Shown: piece by piece, positions 48,509 through 57,731 of the stretch | Position numbering within the stretch: position 1 is the stretch's first letter | How the letters are laid out: each line of letters starts with the position of its first letter | DNA from: Nitzschia sp. pyKryTriq1 | Taxonomy: Eukaryota > Bacillariophyta > Bacillariophyceae > Bacillariales > Bacillariaceae | DNA: 64,000 bases | Assembly (NCBI GenBank): GCA_956465555.1 | Contig: OY101123.1 | Coordinates: 1,116,001 to 1,180,000 of the forward strand | Direction of reading: 5' to 3' | Notes under the pieces: generated by a model | Database searches by the model: none | The model's input: only the letters and a program-made list of their open reading frames with translations | Told to the model about the DNA's origin: nothing | Made by a program: the position numbers and the translations under genes

Positions 48509-49369
48509 CTACAGCATGTGCTTGATGTATTCATCAATATCTTCTCCCTTGTCACCGTAATCCTTTCCTTGCTTCATTTGAAGCTTTTCCTTTTCGAACT
48601 TGGAAAGTGAAGCATTCAAAGGAAAGGGAACTAGAAATTTGGATACAACGTCGAAGGATTCGCCCACATTCGTCAATTCGTGAACCAAATCTTCCATACA
48701 GATGATTCCGTGTTCTTTCCCCAATTCTCGCTCCAAGATGGTATTGTCACTCAAAGGGACTTTCGTTCCTTTGATGAAACCAAATGATTTACGTTCAATC
48801 AAATCTTTGACGATGCTCTCGGACGGCTTTCCATATACCACCCAGGGCTCGATCAAGTGCAAGTGTTTACGAGTGACAGCATCGTACTTCAAAAAGACTC
48901 CGGTGTTGGGTTCCTTCAAACGAAATCGCAACAACAAGTTGAAAATATTCTTTGGAATTTTTCCTGCGTCTTCTCGAATACGAATGACAAAGACATACTG
49001 CGCACCGACCGAATTGGCTTGGTACGCGACTGTTTCAGTCTCCACTCTGTTGTCCTCGTCTTCGCCGACGTTGGTGACAATTTCCTTGGTCTTGATGATT
49101 GGCTTGTTAGAGGCACGCTTCATCATTCCCTTCTTCTTGACTCTTCTGTATCGAGATTCCTCGTTTCGTCGGGACTTGGCCTCGGCCAAGTAACTCTCAG
49201 GTCGTTTCACATACCGGCCCTTTTTCACGACAGTCCTCTTTTTTTGTTGAGGATCCTTGTCAGCAGTCTCGGCTTGATTTCTTCGGCGAATGTCATCCAA
49301 ATCATGACGCCGCTTCAAGACAGATTCGGGAACCAACGGAAGGTCCTTATACTCTTTGGGAACTGTCAT
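48509..49369 (-). CDS. RPL7: 60S ribosomal protein uL30 (L7)
   Basis: A 286-residue protein from an ATG, intronless. The lysine/arginine-rich N-terminal half (about residues 18-95) is the eukaryotic extension. The core begins with QYVFVIRIREDAGKIPKN, followed by FLKYDAVTRKHLHLIEPWVVYGKPS (the uL30 signature with 'PYV..G.P'), SFGFIKGTKVPLSDN, and a conserved ICMEDLVHELTNVG. The protein ends DEYIKHML. Length is near the eukaryotic L7 norm (about 250) with a modest insertion. It is a structural constituent of the large ribosomal subunit. Confidence 0.95.
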   Translation of the reverse strand: MTVPKEYKDLPLVPESVLKRRHDLDDIRRRNQAETADKDPQQKKRTVVKKGRYVKRPESYLAEAKSRRNEESRYRRVKKKGMMKRASNKPIIKTKEIVTNVGEDEDNRVETETVAYQANSVGAQYVFVIRIREDAGKIPKNIFNLLLRFRLKEPNTGVFLKYDAVTRKHLHLIEPWVVYGKPSESIVKDLIERKSFGFIKGTKVPLSDNTILERELGKEHGIICMEDLVHELTNVGESFDVVSKFLVPFPLNASLSKFEKEKLQMKQGKDYGDKGEDIDEYIKHML

Positions 49370-49838
49370 GTCGGATGATAGTATTATTGACGAGGATAAT
49401 CAGTCGAAATGAAGAAATTGTTCTGTGAAGGAGGATATCGGTACCGGTACCGGTAGCACATCTGTTAACTGGGTGCTGTTTTGGCGTGTGGCGTGTTGCG
49501 ACGACGACGACTTACTCGCGTTTTTCTGCAGGTTGCAGGTTCTGGTGGTTGGTGGCAGTCGCCTTCGGATGGACGGAAAGACAGCGTGCGCGCGACACTC
49601 GAGCACCCGCGCGCCGCAGTCCCCTACGCGCCCGCTCCCGCGGCCATCGCATGTCCTGCCCCGGGTGTCTTCTTCTATCATCGGTAGATCTATCTTCCGC
49701 TAAAATACATCCTGTTATAGCAAGCAATTGATCCTGCTGCAGCCTACCGTTCGAACATCATGTGTGCAGAATAGAGGAGACGCCTAGATCCAAACAACAC
49801 ATACAGTTCAGTGCAGTAATCTAGCTACTTTGTCCCAT
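49370..49838. other. Intergenic upstream of RPL7
   Basis: No gene is supported, though open frames occur on both strands because the DNA is GC-rich around 49555-49665. A ggtaccggtaccgg palindrome lies at 49440-49453. Confidence 0.5.
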
Positions 49839-50993
49839 TCAAGGCGGAAAGAGAACTTTTCCAAGCGCCGTCGTAGGATTTCTCAGATGGACATGGGGGG
49901 CTACGGCCAAGATATCCGACCAATATCCCATCTTATATGACTCCGAAGGGAATCGCTCCTCCATATCATAGTACCATCGACAGTTCTTTGAGAAATCGTC
50001 CAACGGTCGTTTCGTCAACCCCCCGTGCTTCCTAGCCTGCAAAAATTCCGCCGGAGCTTTGGGATGGGTCTCCACCGGTAGCTGGTATAGAGTATATCCC
50101 GCTTGCGCCAATTGTTGGAGCACCAGAACCGATGAGCAATCGCCAATCTTGGCCGTCATAAGATCCATGCCTTTGGGCCAATATTCGAGCAAAATGAACT
50201 TGGCTTTGTGGCTTTGAAGAGTCTTATCAAGACCTTTGAAGACGTGTGGCTCAAATCCCTGGGTGTCAATTTTCATGAGAAAAGCTCCATTGGGCTGTTT
50301 CGTTACAATGTCGTCCATTCGCATTTCTGTAACCTCTGTCATGGCTGTGGGATCTTCTTGCGGGTTTTGTTCCATTTTCCAAACATCGACGTGCCCCACG
50401 CGATCACCAGTTCCCCCACCACTGTGAAATTGCAATTTTCTTCCAGATACAGAGCCCGCCGCTACATGGTAAAGATGAACTCGGCTTTGAACATCTTCTG
50501 ACTCCTTGTCGACACCATTCTTGACTCGAGAAAAATTGACTGTGGAAGGTTCTACGCAGTGCGCTACAAGACCGGCTTCGGCAGCCATCAGGCACTGACG
50601 CGCCTTATGCATGCCCACCTCCACAAAAATCCCAGGATCGTCTATGCCCTCCTTGAATTTTAAATTTGCTGCTTCCTCAATCAAATGCTTCCAAACGGTG
50701 TCTGCATGCAAGCCTCTCGTCGCAAGTAATTTGTCACTCAAAGATTCGGGTGCTGAAGCCGGTAAAGGGTTTGCCAGCGCTCGCTCAACGCCTTGTGCAT
50801 TCGCCATTTTCTGATCTGCTGCTGTTTGCATCTCAGTATCTGAAAGTAACGACGCCAGATAAATATCGGTAACGGTCAAGTCTACGGAGGGACCCGTGAA
50901 CACAAACAAAGCCACTGCGATGAGCAGACATGCCCACGAGACTATTTTCCGCCTTGAAATGCTATTTTTCGCTCTTATTTGGGGCTGTGCCAT
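49839..50993 (-). CDS. FkbM-family methyltransferase, type II membrane protein
   Basis: A 384-residue protein from an ATG. A basic N-terminus and one anchor (KIVSWACLLIAVALFVFTGP) precede the catalytic part. The SAM-binding glycine region reads GIFVEVGMHKARQCLMAAEAG, followed by VAHCVEPSTVNFSRV (acidic loop), VTEMRMDDIV and the FkbM signature LMKIDTQGFEPHVFKGLD, then FILLEYWPKGMDL. FkbM enzymes methylate hydroxyls of sugars or other small molecules. The membrane anchor suggests a Golgi glycan methyltransferase; the acceptor is not known. Confidence 0.85.
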   Translation of the reverse strand: MAQPQIRAKNSISRRKIVSWACLLIAVALFVFTGPSVDLTVTDIYLASLLSDTEMQTAADQKMANAQGVERALANPLPASAPESLSDKLLATRGLHADTVWKHLIEEAANLKFKEGIDDPGIFVEVGMHKARQCLMAAEAGLVAHCVEPSTVNFSRVKNGVDKESEDVQSRVHLYHVAAGSVSGRKLQFHSGGGTGDRVGHVDVWKMEQNPQEDPTAMTEVTEMRMDDIVTKQPNGAFLMKIDTQGFEPHVFKGLDKTLQSHKAKFILLEYWPKGMDLMTAKIGDCSSVLVLQQLAQAGYTLYQLPVETHPKAPAEFLQARKHGGLTKRPLDDFSKNCRWYYDMEERFPSESYKMGYWSDILAVAPHVHLRNPTTALGKVLFPP

Positions 50994-51775
50994 TATTCTG
51001 TTACAGATGACGATGATTCTTCGTCCTCTCTCAATGAATACTGGATAGGAAAACGATCATTGTCGGTTATCTGTCGTCATGGTGAGCCAGAATAGATGAG
51101 ATTTGAAGTGGTATGAATGGACAAACGTTTCCGATTTCGATTGTAGATTTCAGACGGGGAATGTCGACGGACAGAATTAGCCCCTGGTTCCTGGTACCAT
51201 GGTACGTGTACTTGTACTGGTACCCCTGCATCCGTTGCACTTTCGGTTGACGCGCCCTTTTGTTACTTATTGAAAAGCTCCGATTTACAGATTCAGGGCT
51301 ATAGTCATCGAAATTCATTTAATGTCCAGATGGACCAATCATTCCATCGAAGAAAGCAACGCGTCATCACGACCTACACGTACACGTACTGTACCGTACC
51401 GCGTGGTACAGTACACGGTGCACTACCGTACAGTGCAGTACAGGACCTGGTACCAGCGAAGCGAGCAATCGCAGAATAATCGAGAAAAATACGTAATGGC
51501 CAATGAGAAGGCTCAAAACAAGACCAAGAGGACCTCAACCCAAAATAATAAGAATCATCATCATCGTCATCCAACATCCAAAACATAAAAGCAATGCTTG
51601 GAAATGCACTTTCGAAAGCTCTCGGCACGTTACATTCAGCTGCGGTTACAATCAAGCCATAAAGTAGGTCGTCGAGTTCTATCTGTGGGTCATTCTAGAT
51701 TCTCATCTGTCATTGGCGAAGGTTCACTCCCTCGACTTTTTCACTTCCTCTACACACCATACTGTACAATCTACA
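50994..51775. other. Divergent intergenic region
   Basis: No gene is supported. GTACGTGTAC/GTACCATGGTAC-like palindromes at 51190-51230 and 51375-51460 dominate. It holds the promoters of the FkbM and cyclin genes. Confidence 0.5.
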
Positions 51776-52828
51776 ATGAGAGCATCCTCCTCGTCGCAAG
51801 TACCTAAGGTGCACCATGAGTTTTCCCGTGACCAACTCAGCGTGATGCTCCTTCAAGAAGAAAAGTTTTATCAATGTGAGGACTTTCTGTCCATACATGA
51901 ACTGGAACCAGTGATGAAAGACAGCCCGCTCCACAATATTGTGGCGGAGTGTGCCATGATCGTAACTGACTTGCGGCCACCAATATCAACTCCCAAGTCT
52001 CCTTCTTGGGCCCACAGTGGAAACTCCAACAGACTGATACACTCGCCAACCACGGTGAACAGGTTTCCACCGTCCACAAGTCATATCGAGGGTTCTTCTA
52101 CGGGGACGCGGATGGGACAATGTGTTATTCCATCGAGCTCCCAATCGAACATGAGCAGTGCCGACAGAACTCCACTCCACGCTATGGAAGCTGCATGTTT
52201 GCTGGGATGGAGAAGGGAGATGCTTGCATGGGCTTATAGCGTTACGGATACTTATCATCTCGATCGAGAAGTGGTGGCTGCGACCTTCCACCTGCTGGAT
52301 CGATACATTGCTTCCGAGGTCCTATCCACCCCTGACTACGCAGAGGCACCCATCAATCGTGAGGACTTTCAACTTTACGCCATAGTATGCATGTACATTG
52401 CCATCAAGGCATTTGTCCCCATCCGAAAAATGACAGTGGGATGCATCATTGAAATGTCCAGAGACTTCTACACGGAACAACATATTGTGGAAGCTGAGAT
52501 GGAGATCCTCGGGGCGTTGCGCTGGCACGTAAACAAACCCACTGTAATGGACTTTTGTCGCCTCTACTGGGATTTATTTCCAATTGCTTTCAACGAAGAA
52601 ATGATTCAAGTGAGCTGCCAGTATCTAGCAGAGCTTGCATTGGCCGATGGTTACTTCATCTCGAAACCTACCTCGCTAGTGGCTCTTGCCACAGTCCTAC
52701 TTGCAAGCCAACGACTCGGAGTCAGCTTGCAAGAAACGGAAGGTTTCCTTGAGAATCTACAAGGTCTAGTCAGTGTTAAGGCATCCGACTTTGATGCCTT
52801 GTCTCGGCGACTGGAAGACCTTTGCTAA
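51776..52828 (+). CDS. Diatom-type cyclin with N- and C-terminal cyclin folds
   Basis: The start is the ATG at 51776 (MRASSSSQVPKVHHEF), since the longer frame begins with TTG; this gives 350 residues. The N-terminal cyclin fold starts near residue 155: MLAWAYSVTDTYHLDREVVAATFHLLDRYI (the cyclin-box helix pattern with the family MR..LVDW-like start replaced by WRREMLAWAYS), then FQLYAIVCMYIAIKAFV and AEMEILGALRWHVNKPT (the E.EIL..L.W pattern). A second, weaker fold spans about residues 265-345. The ~150-residue N-terminal part is Ser/Pro-rich. It fits the diatom-expanded cyclin family (dsCYC), which regulates cell-cycle entry with CDK partners. No destruction box is obvious. Confidence 0.88.
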   Translation: MRASSSSQVPKVHHEFSRDQLSVMLLQEEKFYQCEDFLSIHELEPVMKDSPLHNIVAECAMIVTDLRPPISTPKSPSWAHSGNSNRLIHSPTTVNRFPPSTSHIEGSSTGTRMGQCVIPSSSQSNMSSADRTPLHAMEAACLLGWRREMLAWAYSVTDTYHLDREVVAATFHLLDRYIASEVLSTPDYAEAPINREDFQLYAIVCMYIAIKAFVPIRKMTVGCIIEMSRDFYTEQHIVEAEMEILGALRWHVNKPTVMDFCRLYWDLFPIAFNEEMIQVSCQYLAELALADGYFISKPTSLVALATVLLASQRLGVSLQETEGFLENLQGLVSVKASDFDALSRRLEDLC

Positions 52829-53468
52829 TGTCGAAAACTGCCTCCAGCCGACTTCTCGGACGGTTATGCTTGTCTCTACTAGTAGACAACTAGACTACGG
52901 GCAGTGCTGCACACCTTTTGCACCACTCTGCCCTTTCGAAATTATCGAGATGCTCTACTCTAGTAGAGAATTAAATAAATTTTGATTCCTATCCTGAATG
53001 ATAAGAGTAGTATACTACTATCTCCTACAAAAGCAGCGTACCGTAGAATGGCTTCAGCTACCGGGTAGTCTACTTTTTACTTTCGGGTAGTCTACTGGTA
53101 GTAGAAGAGTAGTAGTACGAGTAGAAATAGTAGTTGAGACACTACCTGTACCGGTAGAGTAGCCAGTAGATAGCCTACTGTACCGGTACTGTACGGTACC
53201 AGTATGCATGGAGAGATCTTCATGAACTTCGAGCTCCTTGATCGTACGAGTAGCCGCGCGCGAGGTCCTTTTTTCTTCCATCGAGCCGGCCGGCGTGGAT
53301 CTTCTTCAACTCTCGTGCCGCCGACATCCGACATCAACAAAACACAAAACGACCAAGACAAACATTCTTCATGTTTCAAGCAAGGTAAACTCGTTGCCCT
53401 TTCATTTTCGAGATAACGAGGATGCTTATCGGTATTTTGGGACGGCGAGGAGCTCGATACACAGCAAC
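52829..53468. other. Intergenic
   Basis: CTACTAGTAG/CTAGTAGAG tracts at 52870-52965 and TACCGGTAC palindromes at 53130-53200. No gene is supported; the end is the leader of the next gene. Confidence 0.5.
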
Positions 53469-54731
53469 ATGATAGTATTAATATCGACATATTGGTACTG
53501 CGCCTTCCTTTTCTTTACTTTGTCGGCGACTGATGTAGATTCTTTCGCCAACGTTGGCCAGGGGAAGATGCAGCCAGAATCGACCCGTATATTGAGCGTT
53601 CGACGAAGCAGTCGTTTATGTCTTACCCTAAACGATTCCACAAGTAGTAATGGAAAAGACAAACTACTCTCGTCATCTGTGTTTTCCACCATTGAGACTG
53701 GCAAAATCGCAGTGCTTCCAAATTTTCTTTCGGAACAAGATGTTCTGCCACTTCGAACTGACGCTCAAAACCTTTGGGCGGACGGAAAGTTCTCCACCGA
53801 CGCATTGGCATCCTACGGATCTTCTGGAAAATTTGATCCCTCAAAAGACCGGGCTGTCCTTCGGTTACCGCAGTGGAAGTCAGAGCGTTTGGGCGACTAC
53901 GCACTTAGACAGCGTTTCGGGACGCTCGTGTCATCAGTCCGCGCGGAACTAGCCTACAATTTAGATCGACCCGAATTGGATCGGGGGGCAGCTACATCCA
54001 TGTATGGGTATGGGTCCACGGAAATTTCGTATACACGCTTCGGCCCTGGTGCCTTTCTCAAGCGCCATGTGGATGAGCATCACGAGGAACTAAAGGGGGT
54101 AGCAGGATGGAGTAAACCAACACGACGAAGCATCAGTTGGCTGATCTATTTGAATGAACCTGGATGGAACGGGAGTCAGGATGGTGGACAGTTGCGTTGT
54201 TTCGAGCGAAAGAGACGCCCTATTGGTAGGATAGGAGCCACAAACAACGGAGACTTGCAAGTTGGCTGGTTGCGAGCGACGACGATGGATCCTCAAGAGC
54301 GGCCTGTGTACCTAGATGCCAAAACGCACGACCACGGCCAATGCTCTATGTATGTGGTAAACGAGAGCGATAATACAAGAACGTATATCTCAAAGTCATT
54401 CGAGACCAATCCAATCATGTACGTCCAAGGCTCTGAAATGTTGGTCAAACGGCTGCTCTTCACAGATAGAGCTGATTTGGCTGATCGTTTTCACCTGATT
54501 GAACAACCCAAGTCGAGACTTGGGTCTATTTTTGGTGGCGGAGACGACTACGCGGGGCAAGGAGAAACGCCGTCCATGGATGAGGAGCTTGAAGATGTAG
54601 ATCCTCGAGGTGGCACTCTCGTTCTATTCGACTCTGTTTCACTACCTCATGAAGTGTTGGCGACTAAAAACCGCGATCGATGGGCCTGCAGCGGCTGGTT
54701 TCACGAAGATCAGCAACCATTATCGGCATGA
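53469..54731 (+). CDS. Secreted prolyl-4-hydroxylase-like 2OG-Fe(II) oxygenase
   Basis: The start is placed at the ATG at 53469, where a signal peptide begins (MIVLISTYWYCAFLFFTLSATDVDSF); the longer frame starts with TTG. The protein has 420 residues. Residues about 190-280 hold FLKRHVDEHH (an H-x-D pair of the facial triad), RRSISWLIYLNEPGWNGSQDGGQLRCF (the conserved YLN.W...DGG.LR strand of P4H-like oxygenases), and near the C-terminus GTLVLFDSVSLPHEVLAT..R.R.ACSGWFHED, where the second His and the 2OG-binding basic residue would sit. The jelly-roll is interrupted by a long insert after LRCF. The catalytic set appears complete. Substrate may be a proline in secreted protein; the insertion makes this uncertain. 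Confidence 0.78.
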   Translation: MIVLISTYWYCAFLFFTLSATDVDSFANVGQGKMQPESTRILSVRRSSRLCLTLNDSTSSNGKDKLLSSSVFSTIETGKIAVLPNFLSEQDVLPLRTDAQNLWADGKFSTDALASYGSSGKFDPSKDRAVLRLPQWKSERLGDYALRQRFGTLVSSVRAELAYNLDRPELDRGAATSMYGYGSTEISYTRFGPGAFLKRHVDEHHEELKGVAGWSKPTRRSISWLIYLNEPGWNGSQDGGQLRCFERKRRPIGRIGATNNGDLQVGWLRATTMDPQERPVYLDAKTHDHGQCSMYVVNESDNTRTYISKSFETNPIMYVQGSEMLVKRLLFTDRADLADRFHLIEQPKSRLGSIFGGGDDYAGQGETPSMDEELEDVDPRGGTLVLFDSVSLPHEVLATKNRDRWACSGWFHEDQQPLSA

Positions 54732-54826
54732 GCTCTATTGTCTCTACTCCTGTAGTAGAGGCCAAGTAGCCAAAATAACTCTCTAGCTCTACTCTCTAGA
54801 CTCTCTCTCTAGTAGAGAGAGGGACT

Positions 54827-54863
<37 letters not shown>

Positions 54864-55133
54864 CGTACGCGTACACGTACGGATCCACTGATCACTGATA
54901 ATATCATATCATCATGATGTTTTGTGTCTGTCTGATGTCGGCCGTTTTTTCCATGATGAGCAGCATCTGTGGACTACGCCGACCAAAATTGTGACGAACG
55001 AGAAACAAGAGAAAGGTCTTTCGACGCGATGATATAATATCGATCATCGATCGATCGTTTCAGGCACAGACAGATAGTAAAAGGGAAAGGACCCAAGCAA
55101 GAGAAAGAAGAAGACGACTCGAGCTTCTCCACC
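54732..55133. other. Intergenic with CT microsatellite
   Basis: A CT repeat (about 54832-54860) follows AG/CTAG tracts. No gene is supported; the end is the leader of the tautomerase-like gene. Confidence 0.6.
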
Positions 55134-55574
55134 ATGCCATTAGTTAAAATCTTTGCCCGTACCTCGCTGAAAAAGCCTGTCCCCCTCGCAGCACTCCAGG
55201 CCAAATTGTGTGACATTTGGGGTACAAAGCCGAATACCACCAAATTGATGCTTCAACGGGTAGACGACTGGACTGATGAAAGCTTCCAGGAGGACTGTTA
55301 CGTAGATATCCGTGCAAAAGGTGAGTCATTGTGGTCTTCATTCTTTGTGTACATGTAGTCTACTGATTTGCCAAGAAAATGCAAGGAACGCCATGATTGT
55401 AATATCTAACACGAAGTCTGTTCCTACAAAGGCACATCCGATCGCACAAAAGAAAAGGTTCTGGATGGCATGAAGAAAGTGCAGAATGCCTTTAGTGATC
55501 ATGACTTGATTGCAAATGTGAGGCTTGAGACGTACGAGGGCGAAAGATATTTTCACGTTACACCTAAAAAGTAG
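55134..55574 (+). CDS. MIF/tautomerase-superfamily-like small protein, two exons
   Basis: Exons 55134-55320 and 55432-55574 (intron 55321-55431, GTGAGT...AAAG) give 109 residues, close to the ~115 of MIF-type proteins. After Met removal the chain starts with Pro (MPLVKIFAR), the catalytic residue of tautomerases, and TRTSL-like spacing and a beta-alpha-beta pattern follow. Other blocks are LCDIWGTKPNTTKLML and VRLETYEGERYFHV. I recognise no other family. The assignment rests on Pro-1, length and secondary-structure pattern, and is moderate. No targeting signal is seen. Confidence 0.62.
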
Positions 55575-55837
55575 TCATCACGAATAAACTGCCTGTGCGA
55601 ACAAAGACACCACCGTGGTACAATACTCCGATTAGCATTCTATTTTACGAACGCCGGAAGTGTTTTTTCTCGCTCCTTTTCAATAAAAATATGATATATG
55701 GCATTGTATAAATGTGTACATAGGTAGAATCTATTTGTTGTCCTTTATTGCCGCCTTCCATGTTGCGTGTCTCACAGGAGGGTGTGGAAGATCGAACCAG
55801 GATGAGATCAACTATTATTCTCATCACAATCTGTTCC
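55575..55837. other. Convergent 3' region
   Basis: Between two 3' ends. No gene is supported; AATAAA occurs near 55681 (caataaaaat) as a possible polyadenylation signal for the plus-strand gene. Confidence 0.4.
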
Positions 55838-57133
55838 TCAATACTTTTCCAAGCGAATGTCTGTCATTGTGTTGACAATATCTTCCACATCCCATGGCCT
55901 ACTTTCAGACCATCCTTCCTTAACCCAGATGTAGGAACGGAGCTTTGGATGAATGATACTGATGTGTGGAAATTGTTTCACGTTGTAGAAATGTGCGTAC
56001 TTCCGACCCTCGAACGTATTCACTGTGGTCTGCCAAAACACGAACTGGGACCGAATCAAGTCTTCAATAACTTCATTGCGAAATATGTCTCGATTGACAA
56101 CGTGACAAGCAAAGTTATCATTGTAGCTTTGCAAGCTCACGAGCACTGGTCGATTCCCAAGCGTTCCGAGCATTAAAGCTTCACGAAACGTGCCATGTTC
56201 TGAGAACATGAGATGATGGGGTGGCTGGAAACTAGCAGCCAACAAAGTTGACCCTCCCCAGACTCTGCTCACTCTGGATTCTTCGAGAAATCTACAAGAC
56301 GGGGTCTCAATACCTCCTTGATCATTGTTGTACTCCATTTCGTCTGCGGCGCAAGGATCTCGACGACGAGGCATAGCTGGTGGCTGCTCAGACGATGGAC
56401 CCGCTGCCCATATATCTGAACTATCACAACACGAGCGAAGATCCCCGGGTTGAAGAGTTGTCGGTGGCCTAGAATGATGCGACCCCGTGCTTCTATGATT
56501 CGGATAATCCTCCCCACTGCTGGTGGGTGAAAGCTGAGAGGTGGTGTAGAAAGAAGCATAGGGAGCGATCCAAAAGGGACTGGGGCTATGCATTACCACG
56601 CGGCGGTATCCGACGGTACCAGTTGCCATGTTTTGGGATTCTTTGTTTGCCATTACTTCTCTAATGGGTCTCGGCGCAATCGGTGACATTGGAGGATATT
56701 TGCACGAGGAATTCGGATCTTTACTGGGCGGCTTGTAGTCGCACTCGACGACTTTGACTGATTCCGCCGAAGGTCTCTCTTTCCTTTGAGTTGTCTCGGG
56801 CGCAGTTGGAGAACCCTCGATGGCCATTTCACCCAATCGAACCTTGACACACGACGAATCTTCGTCACTTGGTGCATCCATAAGTTCTTGGCAGGAAGAG
56901 CAGTGCGATGAGGAATCATTACCAGTGTCGTCACCGATAATTTGGACGATTTCATTGGTTTCATGATTCACAGAGCTCCATGAACCGGTATCGTCATCGC
57001 CGTCATGTCGAGACTTCAAAGTATCTTCGGACGGTACCATTTCGAACGAAAATTCAGCTGAAGAGGAATCATCATCACCACCGTCCTCGCTGTCAGATGG
57101 AATGGATGATGATAATGTAGTATAATTTGCCAT
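55838..57133 (-). CDS. UAS-domain (UBXN7/FAF-like) protein without a UBX domain
   Basis: A 431-residue protein from an ATG. The N-terminal 290 residues are acidic and Ser/Pro-rich and probably disordered. The C-terminal ~150 residues form a UAS thioredoxin-like domain: a LLAASFQPPHHLMF helix, RPVLVSLQSYNDNFACHVVNRDIFRNEVIEDLIRSQFVFWQ, then YNVKQFPHISIIHPKL. The 'CHVLNRD.W.NE.V.DLIR..FVFWQ' pattern is the family's hallmark. UBXN7 and FAF proteins bind ubiquitinated clients and p97/VCP via a C-terminal UBX domain. Here the frame stops directly after UAS, and no further exon is seen in the 260 bp downstream. This could be a true truncated family member or an unusual gene lacking VCP binding. Confidence 0.78.
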   Translation of the reverse strand: MANYTTLSSSIPSDSEDGGDDDSSSAEFSFEMVPSEDTLKSRHDGDDDTGSWSSVNHETNEIVQIIGDDTGNDSSSHCSSCQELMDAPSDEDSSCVKVRLGEMAIEGSPTAPETTQRKERPSAESVKVVECDYKPPSKDPNSSCKYPPMSPIAPRPIREVMANKESQNMATGTVGYRRVVMHSPSPFWIAPYASFYTTSQLSPTSSGEDYPNHRSTGSHHSRPPTTLQPGDLRSCCDSSDIWAAGPSSEQPPAMPRRRDPCAADEMEYNNDQGGIETPSCRFLEESRVSRVWGGSTLLAASFQPPHHLMFSEHGTFREALMLGTLGNRPVLVSLQSYNDNFACHVVNRDIFRNEVIEDLIRSQFVFWQTTVNTFEGRKYAHFYNVKQFPHISIIHPKLRSYIWVKEGWSESRPWDVEDIVNTMTDIRLEKY

Positions 57134-57731
57134 GTTGTTTCAAGAATGAATCTTCTAGCTATAGTTCAAAGCGGCGAGAGGGGGTGGAAACAATGATTGT
57201 TGCCTCAAAGGTCCTTGTCGAGGAATGAAGCATCATCATCGTCCTCGCTACTGTATTCGCAGGCAGGTCTGAAAGATCGAGTTGTTCTTCACTGCGATGA
57301 GATGCGTGTGGCGTGTGATGAGATCTTTTATTGCGGTGTGCTGTACCGGTAACATAGAGTCAGTCTCTATTACGGAGGAAATCCCAGACCCACGACTGAC
57401 ATTCTCAGAACAGACGGCCAGGCTGTGTCACCTGGAAAGAATTTTTGACGGATGACCTTCCGCTTTGTGCTCCCGCAACACCGTACCGGTACCGTAGTAT
57501 AATCCTCCTGGGTTTGTGGGCCATTCCCCTTTCGAAGAAGAGTGGTGAGATGCTATTGAAGCCTTTCAGCGACAGCGAAGGGTTGGAACACCAGTACGAA
57601 ATGACCGCGACTTGAAATCAAGCAGAGTTGACAGACACCCATGATATGCGTGGTGGTAATGGTTCTACTCTAGCTCAAGGACCACAAGGCAAGAGGGTCA
57701 AACATTGGATATCGATTAAGGCTTCTATTTC
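57134..57731. other. Intergenic
   Basis: No gene is supported. A taccggtaac string lies at 57345 and ccgtaccggtaccg at 57481-57494. Confidence 0.5.
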
